Both the position numbers and the translations under genes were made by a program. A stretch of 64,000 nucleotides of DNA from Candidatus Fermentithermobacillaceae bacterium (GTDB lineage: Bacteria; Bacillota; Sulfobacillia; Fermentithermobacillales; DUSS01). This document shows, piece after piece, positions 15,790-23,361 of this stretch (positions within the stretch are counted from its first letter, which is position 1; each line of letters starts with the position of its first letter). The DNA is taken from contig JADBKE010000019.1 of the NCBI GenBank assembly GCA_014896535.1, positions 62,001 to 126,000 on the forward strand, read 5' to 3'. Below the pieces are notes generated by a model. That model saw only the letters and a program-made list of their open reading frames with translations. It searched no databases and was not told the DNA's origin.

Positions 15790-16272
15790 ATGGGCTCAAC
15801 ATCTTACGAAAGGTTCGAGGAATTCCGTCGCATTTTGCTGGAGGAAAAAGCCAGGGTGGAGAGGGCTTTTCGCAATATCGCCGAAGGTTCGCTCCGAAAC
15901 GCTCAGAAAGACTTCCTGGGGGAGGACTCCGTATACGACCAGCACCCTGCTGACATCGCCACCGAAACGTTCGCGCGGGAACGGGACCTTGGGCTCAAAG
16001 ATGCTCTGGAAACGGACAGGGCCAAAATAGAGAGGGCCTTGCGTCGAATCGACGAAGGTACCTATGGGATCTGTGAGGGATGCGGCCGCGAGATTCCCGA
16101 GGAAAGGTTGCGGGCGGTTCCCACGGCCACGTTGTGCATTGAATGTCAGAAGGAAGTTGAGGTAGCACCCAGATCGCGCCGACCGATAGAAGAGGAAGTG
16201 ATAAAGCCCGGGTTCCCCGACGAAGGCGAGGGTAATGAGGAGCAACCCGGGGACGAGCCACCCCTCAGGTAG
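15790..16272 (+). CDS. TraR/DksA-type zinc-finger protein (YteA-like)
   Basis: A 160-aa protein with a helical N-terminus (FEEFRRILLEEKARVERAF), a central motif DQHPADIATETFARERDLGL, RIDEGTYGICEGCGREIPEE and a second CxxC in TLCIECQKEV; this is the four-cysteine DksA/TraR zinc finger. The DQHPAD-type centre is typical of the YteA subfamily of spore formers. ATG 15790 follows GGGGAAGGG. The role is not established. It precedes lspA, a common arrangement in Bacillota. Confidence 0.88.
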   Translation: MGSTSYERFEEFRRILLEEKARVERAFRNIAEGSLRNAQKDFLGEDSVYDQHPADIATETFARERDLGLKDALETDRAKIERALRRIDEGTYGICEGCGREIPEERLRAVPTATLCIECQKEVEVAPRSRRPIEEEVIKPGFPDEGEGNEEQPGDEPPLR

Positions 16273-16295
16273 AAAGCACGGCCAACCTGCTCCTT

Positions 16296-16311
16296 GCCGC
16301 GCAAACGCGGC
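16296..16311 (+). terminator. possible terminator after the DksA-like gene
   Basis: GCCGCG pairs with CGCGGC around a CAAA loop, followed by TTTGCT. It is short and lies 23 bp after the stop, so it is only a weak candidate; lspA begins 39 bp further on. Confidence 0.35.
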
Positions 16312-16350
16312 TTTGCTATGTTAAGACGGAAAAGGACGTGAGGCAGGGGC

Positions 16351-16800
16351 ATGCGCTACTGGCTGGTCTTTGCTTTGTCTTTCGCCGCGGACCAGGTCTC
16401 GAAAAGCCTGGTCAGGCGAACTCTCTCCCTTGGCCAGTCCGTCCCCATCCTCGGCCCGTACCTGGCCATAACCTATGTGGAGAATCCCGGGGGTGCCTTC
16501 GGGCTGTTTCCCGGAGCTCTGTGGGTGTTCATCATTACCAGCGTGGCATCCATCGCTTTCGGCATATTCGGGCGCAAATACCTCGAGCCTCTGGGACCGG
16601 CTTCTCAAATATCATTGGGACTCCTTTCTGGGGGCGCCATGGGAAATCTCGCGGACAGGTTAAGATTTGCCACGGTAACGGATTTCATTGATTTTAAGGT
16701 GTGGCCGGTGTTTAATTTAGCGGACACCTGCGTCGTAACGGGCTCGGTGCTCCTGGTGATCCTCGTCCTCCGTTGCGAAAAGCGAGTTTGGACAAGGTGA
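16351..16800 (+). CDS. lspA: lipoprotein signal peptidase (signal peptidase II)
   Basis: Membrane aspartic protease that removes signal peptides from diacylglyceryl-modified prolipoproteins. The family motifs are present: ADQVSKSLV, VENPGGAFG, GGAMGNLADRLRFATVTDFIDF (first catalytic Asp) and WPVFNLADTCV (second catalytic Asp), among four membrane helices. 149 aa is normal. The last codons lie within copy 1 of a 36-bp direct repeat, whose second copy is at the start of the next gene. Confidence 0.93.
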   Translation: MRYWLVFALSFAADQVSKSLVRRTLSLGQSVPILGPYLAITYVENPGGAFGLFPGALWVFIITSVASIAFGIFGRKYLEPLGPASQISLGLLSGGAMGNLADRLRFATVTDFIDFKVWPVFNLADTCVVTGSVLLVILVLRCEKRVWTR

Positions 16801-16877
16801 GCGAAGCTTCTAGAGGCCACTGGTCCGCAGGCGTTGATTCAGTTGCGAAAAGCGAGTTTGGAAAAGGTGAGCGAAGC
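16772..16877 (+). repeat. 36-bp direct repeat pair spanning the lspA-rluD junction
   Basis: Copies at 16772-16807 and 16842-16877 are identical except one base (GGACAAGG against GGAAAAGG). The pitch is 70 bp, not a multiple of three. Copy 1 holds the last codons of lspA and copy 2 the first codons of the pseudouridine synthase, so the junction was duplicated and the second gene's start region was copied with it. Confidence 0.9.
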
Positions 16878-18006
16878 AAGGCGCTGGTCAATAACGGTCG
16901 GTTCTGATGCGTCCGGCGAAAGGCTCGACGTGTATCTGGCGGGTCATATACCTGACATGTCGAGATCAAAAGCCCGCCGCCTCATTGATGAGGGACACGT
17001 GCTCGTATCCGGTGCGAAAGCGAAGCCATCATACAGGGTCAAGACTGGCGATATCGTGGACGTCACCGTGCCGCCTCCCGAGCCCACAGACCTCGTTCCC
17101 GAGCCGCTGGAACTAGACGTCGTATATGAGGATGAGGATATTCTCGTGGTGAACAAGCCCAGAGGCATGGTCGTTCACCCGGCCAAAGGGCACTGGCACG
17201 AAACCATGGCCAACGCTCTGCTTTATCATTGCCGCGGAATCGAGAAGGTGGGAGACCTCGGACGCCCCGGGATCGTGCATCGCCTCGATAAGGACACCAC
17301 AGGCCTCGTTGTGGTAGCGAAGACGGAACGAGCGTTTGTTTCTCTTCAAAAGCAAATAAGAGACAGGATTGCCGAGCGGGATTACCTGGCGATAGTATCG
17401 GGGGTGGTCCGGGATGAGTCCGGGGCTATCGAGGCACCCATCGGGAGGCACCCGGTTCACCGCAAGAAGATGGCGGTGGTGCAAGGAGGCCGTATGGCGG
17501 TCACCAGGTACGAAGTCCTGTTCCGGTTCAAGAGGTATACGCTAATTCACGCACATCTTGAGACGGGCAGGACTCATCAGATTCGAGTACATATGAGCTA
17601 TATCGGGCATCCCGTAGCCGGCGACCCGGTATACGGTCGCAGAGGGGGTGAGCTGGGGCTTGGAGGGCAGGCTCTTCACGCGTGGCAGCTCCGGCTTGTG
17701 CACCCGGTAGACGGAAGCTCGATGATCTTTCGGGCACCTCCACCCCCCGACTTCTTGAACGCTCTTTCCATTTTGAGCCAGGAGATGGATGAAGCGACGC
17801 CAAAAGACACGGGCGTACCGGGACTTCAAGCGCTGGGTAGGGCATCGGGCAGAGCATCGGTTGAGGCATCGGTTAAGGCTCCTGGTAAGGCTTCGGATGT
17901 TGCCGGGTCCGCATCCCAGCCGGAAATGACCACGCGAGATATCACAAGAAAGGGGATTCCTTCGTGGGTACTGGAGATAAAGAAAGAATGGCTGAAATTC
18001 TCCTGA
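16834..18006 (+). CDS. RluD/RluA-family 23S rRNA pseudouridine synthase
   Basis: Converts uridine to pseudouridine in rRNA. An S4 RNA-binding domain (ERLDVYLAGHIPDMSRSKAR) is followed by the catalytic domain with VNKPRGMVVHPAKG, the catalytic Asp in GIVHRLDKDTTGLVVVAKT and ETGRTHQIRVHMSYIGHPVAGD. The start is uncertain: TTG 16834, TTG 16858 and GTG 16867 are all in frame and lie in or by a duplicated segment, none with a good ribosome-binding site. The C-terminal about 65 residues are an unusual tail with short ASGRAS/EASVKA-type repeats. It overlaps pyrE by 43 bp. Confidence 0.9.
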   Translation: MIQLRKASLEKVSEARRWSITVGSDASGERLDVYLAGHIPDMSRSKARRLIDEGHVLVSGAKAKPSYRVKTGDIVDVTVPPPEPTDLVPEPLELDVVYEDEDILVVNKPRGMVVHPAKGHWHETMANALLYHCRGIEKVGDLGRPGIVHRLDKDTTGLVVVAKTERAFVSLQKQIRDRIAERDYLAIVSGVVRDESGAIEAPIGRHPVHRKKMAVVQGGRMAVTRYEVLFRFKRYTLIHAHLETGRTHQIRVHMSYIGHPVAGDPVYGRRGGELGLGGQALHAWQLRLVHPVDGSSMIFRAPPPPDFLNALSILSQEMDEATPKDTGVPGLQALGRASGRASVEASVKAPGKASDVAGSASQPEMTTRDITRKGIPSWVLEIKKEWLKFS

Positions 18007-18620
18007 ACATCGATGCGGTCAGTTGCAGACCATCCAATCCGTACACGCTTACCTCGGGTACCAAAAGTCCCGTGTACATTGACTGCCGCAGGCTCATCTC
18101 TTTCGTAAGAGAGAGGGAGGAGGCCGTGGCGATGCTCCGCAACCTGATAGAGGAGCATATGCCGGTGAAGCCTCAGTACATCGCAGGAGGAGAAACCGCC
18201 GGAATTCCTTTTGCAGCGTTTCTCGCCTGGGAAATGGCCCTGCCAATGCTCTACGTCAGAAAGCAAGCCAAGGGATTTGGAAAAAATGCCCAGGTAGAGG
18301 GTAGGGTGGAGGAGGGCGCCACAGCGATCTTGGTCGAAGACCTGATCTTCGACGGTGGCAGCAAAGTGAACTTCATAAACGGTCTGAGATACGCTGGATT
18401 CAGGGTAAATCACGTGTTTACATTGGTTTCTTACGGTTTAACCGAAGAATACGAGCGGACGCTTGGGTCCATGGACGTTAAGGTACACTGGGTTACGGAC
18501 TGGCCGGTCATAGTAGACGTGGCCGAAAGGACGGGTCGTTTTCCACCCGACCATGCCAGAATCATCAAGGAGTTTTTGAGAGACCCTCACTCGTGGTCGC
18601 AAGCCCGCGGCGGAAAGTAA
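17964..18620 (+). CDS. pyrE: orotate phosphoribosyltransferase-like protein
   Basis: Type I phosphoribosyltransferase; the best fit is PyrE, which makes orotidine monophosphate from orotate and PRPP. Seen are LTSGTKSPVYIDCRRLISF, AGGETAGIPFAAFLAWE, YVRKQAKGFGKNAQVEG and the PRPP-binding loop ILVEDLIFDGGS. It starts at GTG 17964 inside rluD (ATG 17988 is an alternative). Other pyr genes are not in the window, whereas pyrR usually follows rluD in Bacillota. 218 aa is normal. Confidence 0.85.
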   Translation: MGTGDKERMAEILLNIDAVSCRPSNPYTLTSGTKSPVYIDCRRLISFVREREEAVAMLRNLIEEHMPVKPQYIAGGETAGIPFAAFLAWEMALPMLYVRKQAKGFGKNAQVEGRVEEGATAILVEDLIFDGGSKVNFINGLRYAGFRVNHVFTLVSYGLTEEYERTLGSMDVKVHWVTDWPVIVDVAERTGRFPPDHARIIKEFLRDPHSWSQARGGK

Positions 18621-18675
18621 ACTAAGGACACCGCCAGGTGGCAGATGGCGTCCGCATGGCGTCAGGAGGTACGTT

Positions 18676-18780
18676 TTGAAGGCGGCTTCAATAGGAAGAT
18701 GGCTGTTTCGGGTTTGGCTTAGGGGTTTCAGGTTCAACCTGAGGTTTAAGTGGGCCTTTGCGGCGCGGTATCCAGGTTAA
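18676..18780 (+). CDS. candidate 34-aa cationic peptide gene
   Basis: AGGAGGT at 18664-18670 stands 5 nt before TTG 18676, an excellent start. The frame encodes MKAASIGRWLFRVWLRGF followed by RFNLRFKWAFAARYPG and a TAA. It contains eight Lys/Arg, no acidic residue and many Trp/Phe, so it would be a strongly cationic amphipathic peptide. No similarity is recognised. It lies between pyrE and the palindrome array. It could be a leader peptide, a membrane-active peptide or chance. Confidence 0.4.
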   Translation: MKAASIGRWLFRVWLRGFRFNLRFKWAFAARYPG

Positions 18781-18862
18781 CATAATGTCTATTATAGGAC
18801 TTAGCCTGTCTCAGCACCCGGGTCTGGCCCGAGCCTGCCATCATACCGGGGATACTCCGAGT

Positions 18863-19293
18863 AGTGCCAGCGTACTTTGCACTTCAGTCGGTTTTCAGCC
18901 GTGAGTGCCAATCCGGTTGTTACTGGCCGGCTCCTTAGGCAGTACAGTGGCAATCTCGTTTGCGGTGAGACGTCTTGTCCGTGGTTTAGTGCCAAGGATG
19001 ATTGCGGTCTGGTAGGTTGTTGCCGGCCTCGGTGACAATTAGGTTTGCACTCGGTCGCGTTTCGGGCTGCACAGTGCCAACCTGATTTGCAGTGGTCGGG
19101 TCTGTCGAGCTTACAGTGCCAAGCGCGTTTGCGCTATGCCAGGTCCCAGCGTCCTCGGTGCCAATCAGGTTCGCACTGCTGTCGGCATAGTGCCAAGCAG
19201 GTTTGCACTGCAGCGGGTTTAGGCGTTGTCACTGCCAACCAAGTTCGCACCGACTCCTTTGTTGGATTGTAAAGTGCAAACGTGGACCTCTAC
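18863..19293. repeat. array of eleven degenerate 21-bp palindromes at 42-bp pitch
   Basis: Units start at 18863, 18904, 18946, 18988, 19031, 19073, 19115, 19157, 19189, 19231 and 19273. The consensus is AGTGCCAA-N5-TTTGCACT, an imperfect dyad. Steps are 41, 42, 42, 43, 42, 42, 42, 32, 42, 42 bp, that is four helical turns with one step of three turns. The 20-22 bp between units are unrelated to each other (11 bp at the short step). Units differ at several positions. The last unit overlaps the stop of the LysM gene. It looks like a helically phased array of binding sites rather than CRISPR or coding repeats. Confidence 0.85.
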
Positions 19294-20081
19294 CCGACAG
19301 CACCCGTTGGCGACGGAACGTTTATGACCTGACCGGGTAGGATAAGGTCCGGATCGACGCCGGGATTCGCCCTAACCAGTTCCTGAAGGCTTATGCCGAA
19401 CTTCCGAGCTATTAGAAACATAGTGTCTCCGGGCTGAACTACGTATCTCCTGAACATCCCCGGAGGGGGCGCCGGCGCCACTCTTGCCGGGATGAAGACC
19501 ACCTCGCCCGGCATGATCAGCTGCGGGTTGGTGATCTGCGGGTTAGCTCGAAGTATCTCTTCTAGAGTCAAGCCGTGCCGGCGGGCGATCAGAAAAAGAG
19601 TGTCCCCGGGTTGCACTACGTATTCGATCCTGGCTGCAGGCGGAGCCGGAGCCCCAGGCGGAGCCGGCCTCTTCATCCTGCGCTCGATGCAGCGCCTGAG
19701 AAGACGGATCTGCCTGACCTGCTTTGCGGTGGCCCGGTTCACGATCTGTCTCGCAACCGGATCGACTACGTACTGGTCGAGCTTGAGGTAATAGTTTTCT
19801 AGGATATCCGTCTCAGCGGTGCGGAGAAACTCCAAGATGGCATCAAAAGTCCCCGGAGAAGTCACTGCCTCGTAAGTTGTAGAGGCATCTATCTGAAGGG
19901 CTGCTATAAGGGCTTTAATGTCATGTATTTCTTGCCTTTGAAGTTCTAGAAGTTCGGTAGACTCTTCAAGGCAGTCTGTCCCCGCCGCAAGCTCCAAAAG
20001 CCTTTCGTAAACTGAAACGAGCTGCCTCTCGGAACTCCAGAGACCCTGTGCCAAGAGCACTCGCTCTTCAACGGTAGCCAC
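19290..20081 (-). CDS. two-LysM-domain protein with helical N-terminus
   Basis: A 263-aa protein. Residues 1-140 are predicted helical, rich in L, E and R. Two LysM modules follow, about residues 152-198 (YVVQPGDTLFLIARRHGLTL) and 212-257 (YVVQPGDTMFLIARKFGISL), joined by a Pro-rich linker. LysM binds peptidoglycan. No signal peptide is visible, as in spore-coat LysM proteins such as SafA, so a cortex/coat role in the mother cell is possible but inferred. GTG 20081 has GGGAGGGTGA 6 nt upstream. The palindrome array lies immediately downstream. Confidence 0.8.
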   Translation of the reverse strand: MATVEERVLLAQGLWSSERQLVSVYERLLELAAGTDCLEESTELLELQRQEIHDIKALIAALQIDASTTYEAVTSPGTFDAILEFLRTAETDILENYYLKLDQYVVDPVARQIVNRATAKQVRQIRLLRRCIERRMKRPAPPGAPAPPAARIEYVVQPGDTLFLIARRHGLTLEEILRANPQITNPQLIMPGEVVFIPARVAPAPPPGMFRRYVVQPGDTMFLIARKFGISLQELVRANPGVDPDLILPGQVINVPSPTGAVG

Positions 20082-20248
20082 GTGCTCACCCTCCCGTTTC
20101 CGCTGGTTTCCGTGGGCGTATTCTGTCTAGTGTATGACCCCAGCTTACCGGGTGTGAACACGAGCTCCCGGGCGATGCCCAGGAGACTTTGCCGGTCGTC
20201 GGCGCGACCGCGCCACTCCCTTCCGGAGTCCCACTTGGGTCCAGAACG

Positions 20249-20372
20249 AATACTGTTTCGACCGTACTTTGCTTAGACCGTACCTTGCTTTGACGGTACT
20301 CCGCTCAAAGTACCTTGCTCAAGTCGTGCCTCGCTCACACCGTACGCTGCTCAGACCGTGCCCTGCTCAGGC
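20249..20372. repeat. eight 14-16 bp tandem repeats
   Basis: Units of the type GTACCTTGCTCAGACC follow each other at 20249, 20264, 20280, 20296 (14 bp), 20310, 20326, 20342 and 20358. They are degenerate, keeping GTRC at the start and GCT in the middle. The array lies between two minus-strand genes and includes the last codons of the acidic small protein. Confidence 0.75.
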
Positions 20373-20632
20373 GGGGTGCTAACTCTCTGCTTTCCTTCTC
20401 TCTCCTTTCCTTCGGGCCACGGCCACATATCGTCCGCCCAAAAGCCTTCCGGTTCACGCCAGTACAGGTCATCCCCCTGGCACTCCCGGTCTTGTTCTTT
20501 GTCGGCTCTCGGGATAGGATACGGTACTTCCCCATTGTCCAGAAAGTCGAAGTACGGGTCGGGGTATTCGCGCATGTAAGGAGTCTCCGGGTGCAAGCGC
20601 ATCGGGGGAATTTCTCTCCTTCCCTTCTTCAT
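20351..20632 (-). CDS. small acidic Pro/Tyr-rich protein of unknown function
   Basis: ATG 20632 (plus-strand CAT at 20630-20632) has GGGAGGGAC upstream and opens a 93-aa frame; the frame is open further upstream but without a better start. The protein is rich in P, Y, D and E, with PYMREYPDPYFDFLDN and YWREPEGFWADDMWPWP. I do not recognise the family. The composition recalls small spore-coat proteins, and a LysM gene and a rubrerythrin-like gene are on the same strand nearby, but that role is only a guess. Confidence 0.45.
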   Translation of the reverse strand: MKKGRREIPPMRLHPETPYMREYPDPYFDFLDNGEVPYPIPRADKEQDRECQGDDLYWREPEGFWADDMWPWPEGKEREGKQRVSTPPEQGTV

Positions 20633-21176
20633 TACCACGTCCCTCCCTGATTCACCCTGATTAATCCCATTAACCCTGACCAACTCGGTTGAGTTTTCGC
20701 CCGGACCTCGATGGCTGCCTGAGTGAACGGGCTGCGGAGCGTGGCCATCGTTAGAATTCGGCCTCCGCCAGGTGGCGCCAGGTGGAACGGTCCTCAAGTC
20801 CTCAAGATAAATTCTCAGCCGCTTCGCCGGCCATCCACGAGCGCGCCCGGGCGCTGAGCGATTCTCTACTAGCATGGTCGGCCACGACCAAGGGAATTCA
20901 CGGGCCGCTTTGGGGAATTCACGAGCTTTTCCCTTGAACGAGCTGTCCACCTCCTGAAAATGAGCGGGCCGCCCGGCGGGGCTGCGCTATTACCCGGTAG
21001 CCAATAAGCTTCGCGCGGCTATTTTCCGGGCAGCTATTTTGCCGGGCGACCCGTCACGCATTATGCGCTCCTTGGTGTGCGACCTGCCCCCGTTGGGCCG
21101 GACGGCCGCCGAACTACCCTGGGTACACTTCTAGGTCAGACCTCGTGCCGCAGCCGGCTCCCCTGTGCCCGTCGCG
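20633..21176. other. 544-bp intergenic stretch
   Basis: No convincing gene. It contains short repeats: GGGAATTCACG twice (about 20900 and 20925), CAGGTGGCGCCAGGTGG, and CTATTTTCCGGGC/CTATTTTGCCGGGC near 21020-21050. It probably holds the promoter of the acidic small protein, but none could be placed. Confidence 0.4.
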
Positions 21177-21608
21177 TTAGCGAGCCGGAAAGTACCTTTG
21201 GAGGAGGCCTCTGAGCGCCCTTGCGTGCCTAGCTTCGTCTCTGGAGGTTTCGTCGAAGTAGTCGTGGGCTGGGTCTATTCCAAGTTCTTTAGCTTTAGTT
21301 GCCGATTCCTTCTTGCTGCGATTAGCCATCTCCTCTCCTGCCAACATCTTTTTGAGGTTCTCTTCGGTAGATTCGGAAATGAGTCCGGCCAGTTCCGCAT
21401 AACCGGCTGCATGCATGGCCTCTTCGTTGGCGATTCTGACCAGCGCCTCGCCGATTTCCGGATATCCCTCCCGGAACGCCTGCCTGGCCATGGCCAGGTA
21501 CAGACCCACTTCAGAGGTTTCTCCCCGGAAATTGTGCTGCGCGGCGTCCTCCAGCGGTGTGCCTTTAACTATTCCCAGCTTGACCTCGTTGATGAGATTC
21601 GACTCCAT
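21177..21608 (-). CDS. rubrerythrin-like ferritin-fold protein
   Basis: A 143-aa four-helix-bundle protein with carboxylate-bridged di-iron motifs. The first is FRGETSEVGLYLAMARQA, then IANEEAMHAAGYAELAG and, near the end, DEARHARALRGLL. No rubredoxin-type CxxC domain follows, so it is a stand-alone erythrin/ferritin-like protein, probably for peroxide detoxification or iron handling in an anaerobe. ATG 21608 has GGGGAGGT 7 nt upstream. The 3' end is followed by uncharacterised sequence. Confidence 0.82.
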   Translation of the reverse strand: MESNLINEVKLGIVKGTPLEDAAQHNFRGETSEVGLYLAMARQAFREGYPEIGEALVRIANEEAMHAAGYAELAGLISESTEENLKKMLAGEEMANRSKKESATKAKELGIDPAHDYFDETSRDEARHARALRGLLQRYFPAR

Positions 21609-21758
21609 TTCTTTTACCTCCCCTGAGTATCAGACGTTTAGAGACGAGACCCTATCGACGATCTCGCACCGGTAAGTGTGCGCCGGATGTCTACAAGTAA
21701 TTGATACTACACAGGAATCGATACTGTCAAGCTGGTGTTATAGCTCAGGTCATCCGAT

Positions 21759-21868
21759 ACACCGGCCTATGCCGAGGTAGCGGGCGGGGCTTAAATACCC
21801 TAGGCTTTGGTGTGGTCGCAGCTGATTATACACCTCGCTCGTCCATCGCTTGAGCGCCGGTCTCATAG
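21759..21868 (-). pseudogene. C-terminal remnant of an IS481-type integrase
   Basis: About 100 bp, from ACACCGGCCTATGCCGAG to CGCCGGTCTCATAGCCT, match the 3' end of the integrase gene at 38122-38252 almost exactly, apart from a deletion of about 9 bp and a few substitutions, in the same orientation. It encodes the decayed end of that transposase. The two copies are direct repeats flanking the 21.8-38.1 kb island. Confidence 0.75.
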
Positions 21869-22019
21869 CCTCAGAGGTTCCGCAAAACTAGCCGCGCTTT
21901 GTCCTGACCAGGTCGCACATAGCTGAATCCAGGGTTTCCTGTTTGAGACGGAATGACCCCCAAAGGGTCTTTCTCCCAAGGTTTTTGCGCGTTATTGCCT
22001 GCTCCCGACCGCTCTTGTT

Positions 22020-22316
22020 ACCGAGGTTCCACCAGCTTCAACCTGAACAAGGGCTCGGGCAACTGCGCCAAGCCAACCAGAATTGCCCTGGCTAGTTCCA
22101 GCAGAGTCAGGCTTTTCCTCTCAAGGCCCGCCACTTGAAAAGCAGCAACAGGTTAACAGCGATCACTTGAAGCATCCAGAACACTTCGGTAGCAACCTCG
22201 TCGTGTATGAAGCAGTGGTTCAGGGAGCAGTAGGTTTTTGCTTCATGGAATACTCTGTTCTCTATGGTTGTCACTGTGCACATTAATTTTCCGGGTTTAG
22301 CAATTTCCTCTGTCAC
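22020..22316 (-). pseudogene. fragment of a DDE transposase
   Basis: One frame reads TTIENRVFHEAKTYCSLNHC and, after FIHDEVATEVFWML, QVIAVNLLLLFKWRALR. This resembles the C-terminal region of IS4/IS1182-like DDE transposases (the catalytic-Glu segment IENxxFxExK followed by a hydrophobic helix). It ends in a frameshift; the continuation in the next frame reads KSLTLLELARAILVGLAQL. No terminal repeats were found. Confidence 0.5.
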
Positions 22317-22700
22317 ATTCCTCTGATATGAACGAGACCGTCAACCCCATCTTCTCACAGAGGTGTTTCCGAGGCTCTGGCTATCGTCGAGGGTTGGCAT
22401 TCTGATATTCGCGGGTTGGCTACCGCACCACATACCTCCGTCTGGAGCTGCCTCGGACTGGAGGCGTACGTGGGGAAATAATCCCTGTACAGAGGAATAC
22501 CGAGGGTTCTCCTTCCCGGTGCCAGAACCTCAGAACAACCCCCTTGAGAAATCCTTGGCTCAAAACGCCAGTCTAATCAACTGTGCCAATCTTACGCTAC
22601 GCGTTGCCGACCTTGCTGATGGTATGATTGACGCCAAGCCAGCGCCTGCCGACTAGCAGCCGAGGGATCGCTACGAAGGCGATCGAATCTCATAAGGTCG
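22317..22700. other. intergenic stretch between transposon relics
   Basis: No gene recognised. The plus-strand frame at 22363-22656 has no ribosome-binding site or known motif. The sequence is likely further decayed mobile-element DNA. Confidence 0.35.
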
Positions 22701-22892
22701 GTATGGGCATAGGCACCAGTGAAGGATGGAGGGTGCGCCGCTAGTCGAAATGAGCCTTAAAGCTCGTCTTGCTGTTTGGTCGGCCCCCTCCTGCGCAAAG
22801 CCCATACGGGTGCGGATGAATCCGCGGAGCCCGGACAAGTGTATGCGACCTGGTGGTGCCAGAGCAATAGCGATGGTAAGGCGGTGGCGAAA

Positions 22893-22942
22893 TGACAAGG
22901 TACATAGGGCTCGATCTCCACAAGGAGTACATTCACGGCTGT
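22893..22942 (+). pseudogene. N-terminal stub of an IS110-family transposase
   Basis: ATG 22893 opens MTRYIGLDLHKEYIHGC, the start of the DEDD RuvC-like domain of IS110 transposases (first catalytic Asp in GLDLHK). After 50 bp it is cut by the left end of the IS66 element at 22943, and the remainder is not found after the IS66. The preceding 150 bp may be the former non-coding left end, which in IS110 elements encodes the bridge RNA. Confidence 0.7.
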
Positions 22943-23031
22943 GTAAGCGTCAAACTGCCCCCACCTGGCCTTGCGCTGCGGAGTGAAGGATAATCTCCCC
23001 GAACTTGCGTGAATCGGGGAGGCTTTCTGCG

Positions 23032-23361
23032 GTGACCAAGGCTGAACAGCAGGCACGGCGCCAACAGTGGCAGCAGTGGATAGCGGAGTACAGAGCCAGC
23101 GGCCTTAGCGCTAGGGAATGGTGCGCGTCCCGCGGGGTAAAGCCAGACCGGCTGTGGTACTGGCTGCGGCGCTTCAGGACGGAAGAGGAATCGGGCTCAA
23201 CTAAGTGGTTGCCGGTAGACCTGAGCGGTGTAGAAACCAAAGGACAACCTGAGGGCGGTTGCCTTGTGGTGAGGGTGGGAAAGGCAGCTGTTGAGGTCCG
23301 ACCCGGTTTCGACCCCGAACTGCTTTTGGCGGTAGTGAGGGTGCTGTTGGCCGCATGTTGA
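23032..23361 (+). CDS. tnpA: IS66 accessory protein TnpA
   Basis: First gene of the IS66 element. The 109-aa product has a helix-turn-helix-like segment IAEYRASGLSAREWCASRG followed by GVKPDRLWYWLRRFR, typical of the Orf1 (TnpA) family. GTG 23032 is preferred to the ORF start at 23005 because GGGGAGG lies upstream. It overlaps tnpB (ATG 23355) by 7 bp. Confidence 0.85.
   Translation: MTKAEQQARRQQWQQWIAEYRASGLSAREWCASRGVKPDRLWYWLRRFRTEEESGSTKWLPVDLSGVETKGQPEGGCLVVRVGKAAVEVRPGFDPELLLAVVRVLLAAC

Noticed and set aside
19045..19272. 75-aa protein made of 14-residue repeats
   Set aside because: The 42-bp pitch is a multiple of three, but steps of 41, 43 and 32 bp and stops in all frames argue against a repeat protein; no ribosome-binding site.
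18863..19293. CRISPR array
   Set aside because: Repeat-spacer pattern is regular, but units are only 21 bp, differ at several positions each, and no cas gene is in the window. A binding-site array fits better.
21741..21780. tRNA gene, because of TAGCTCAGGT
   Set aside because: No anticodon or T arm and no acceptor stem could be folded; the stretch belongs to the IS481 end.
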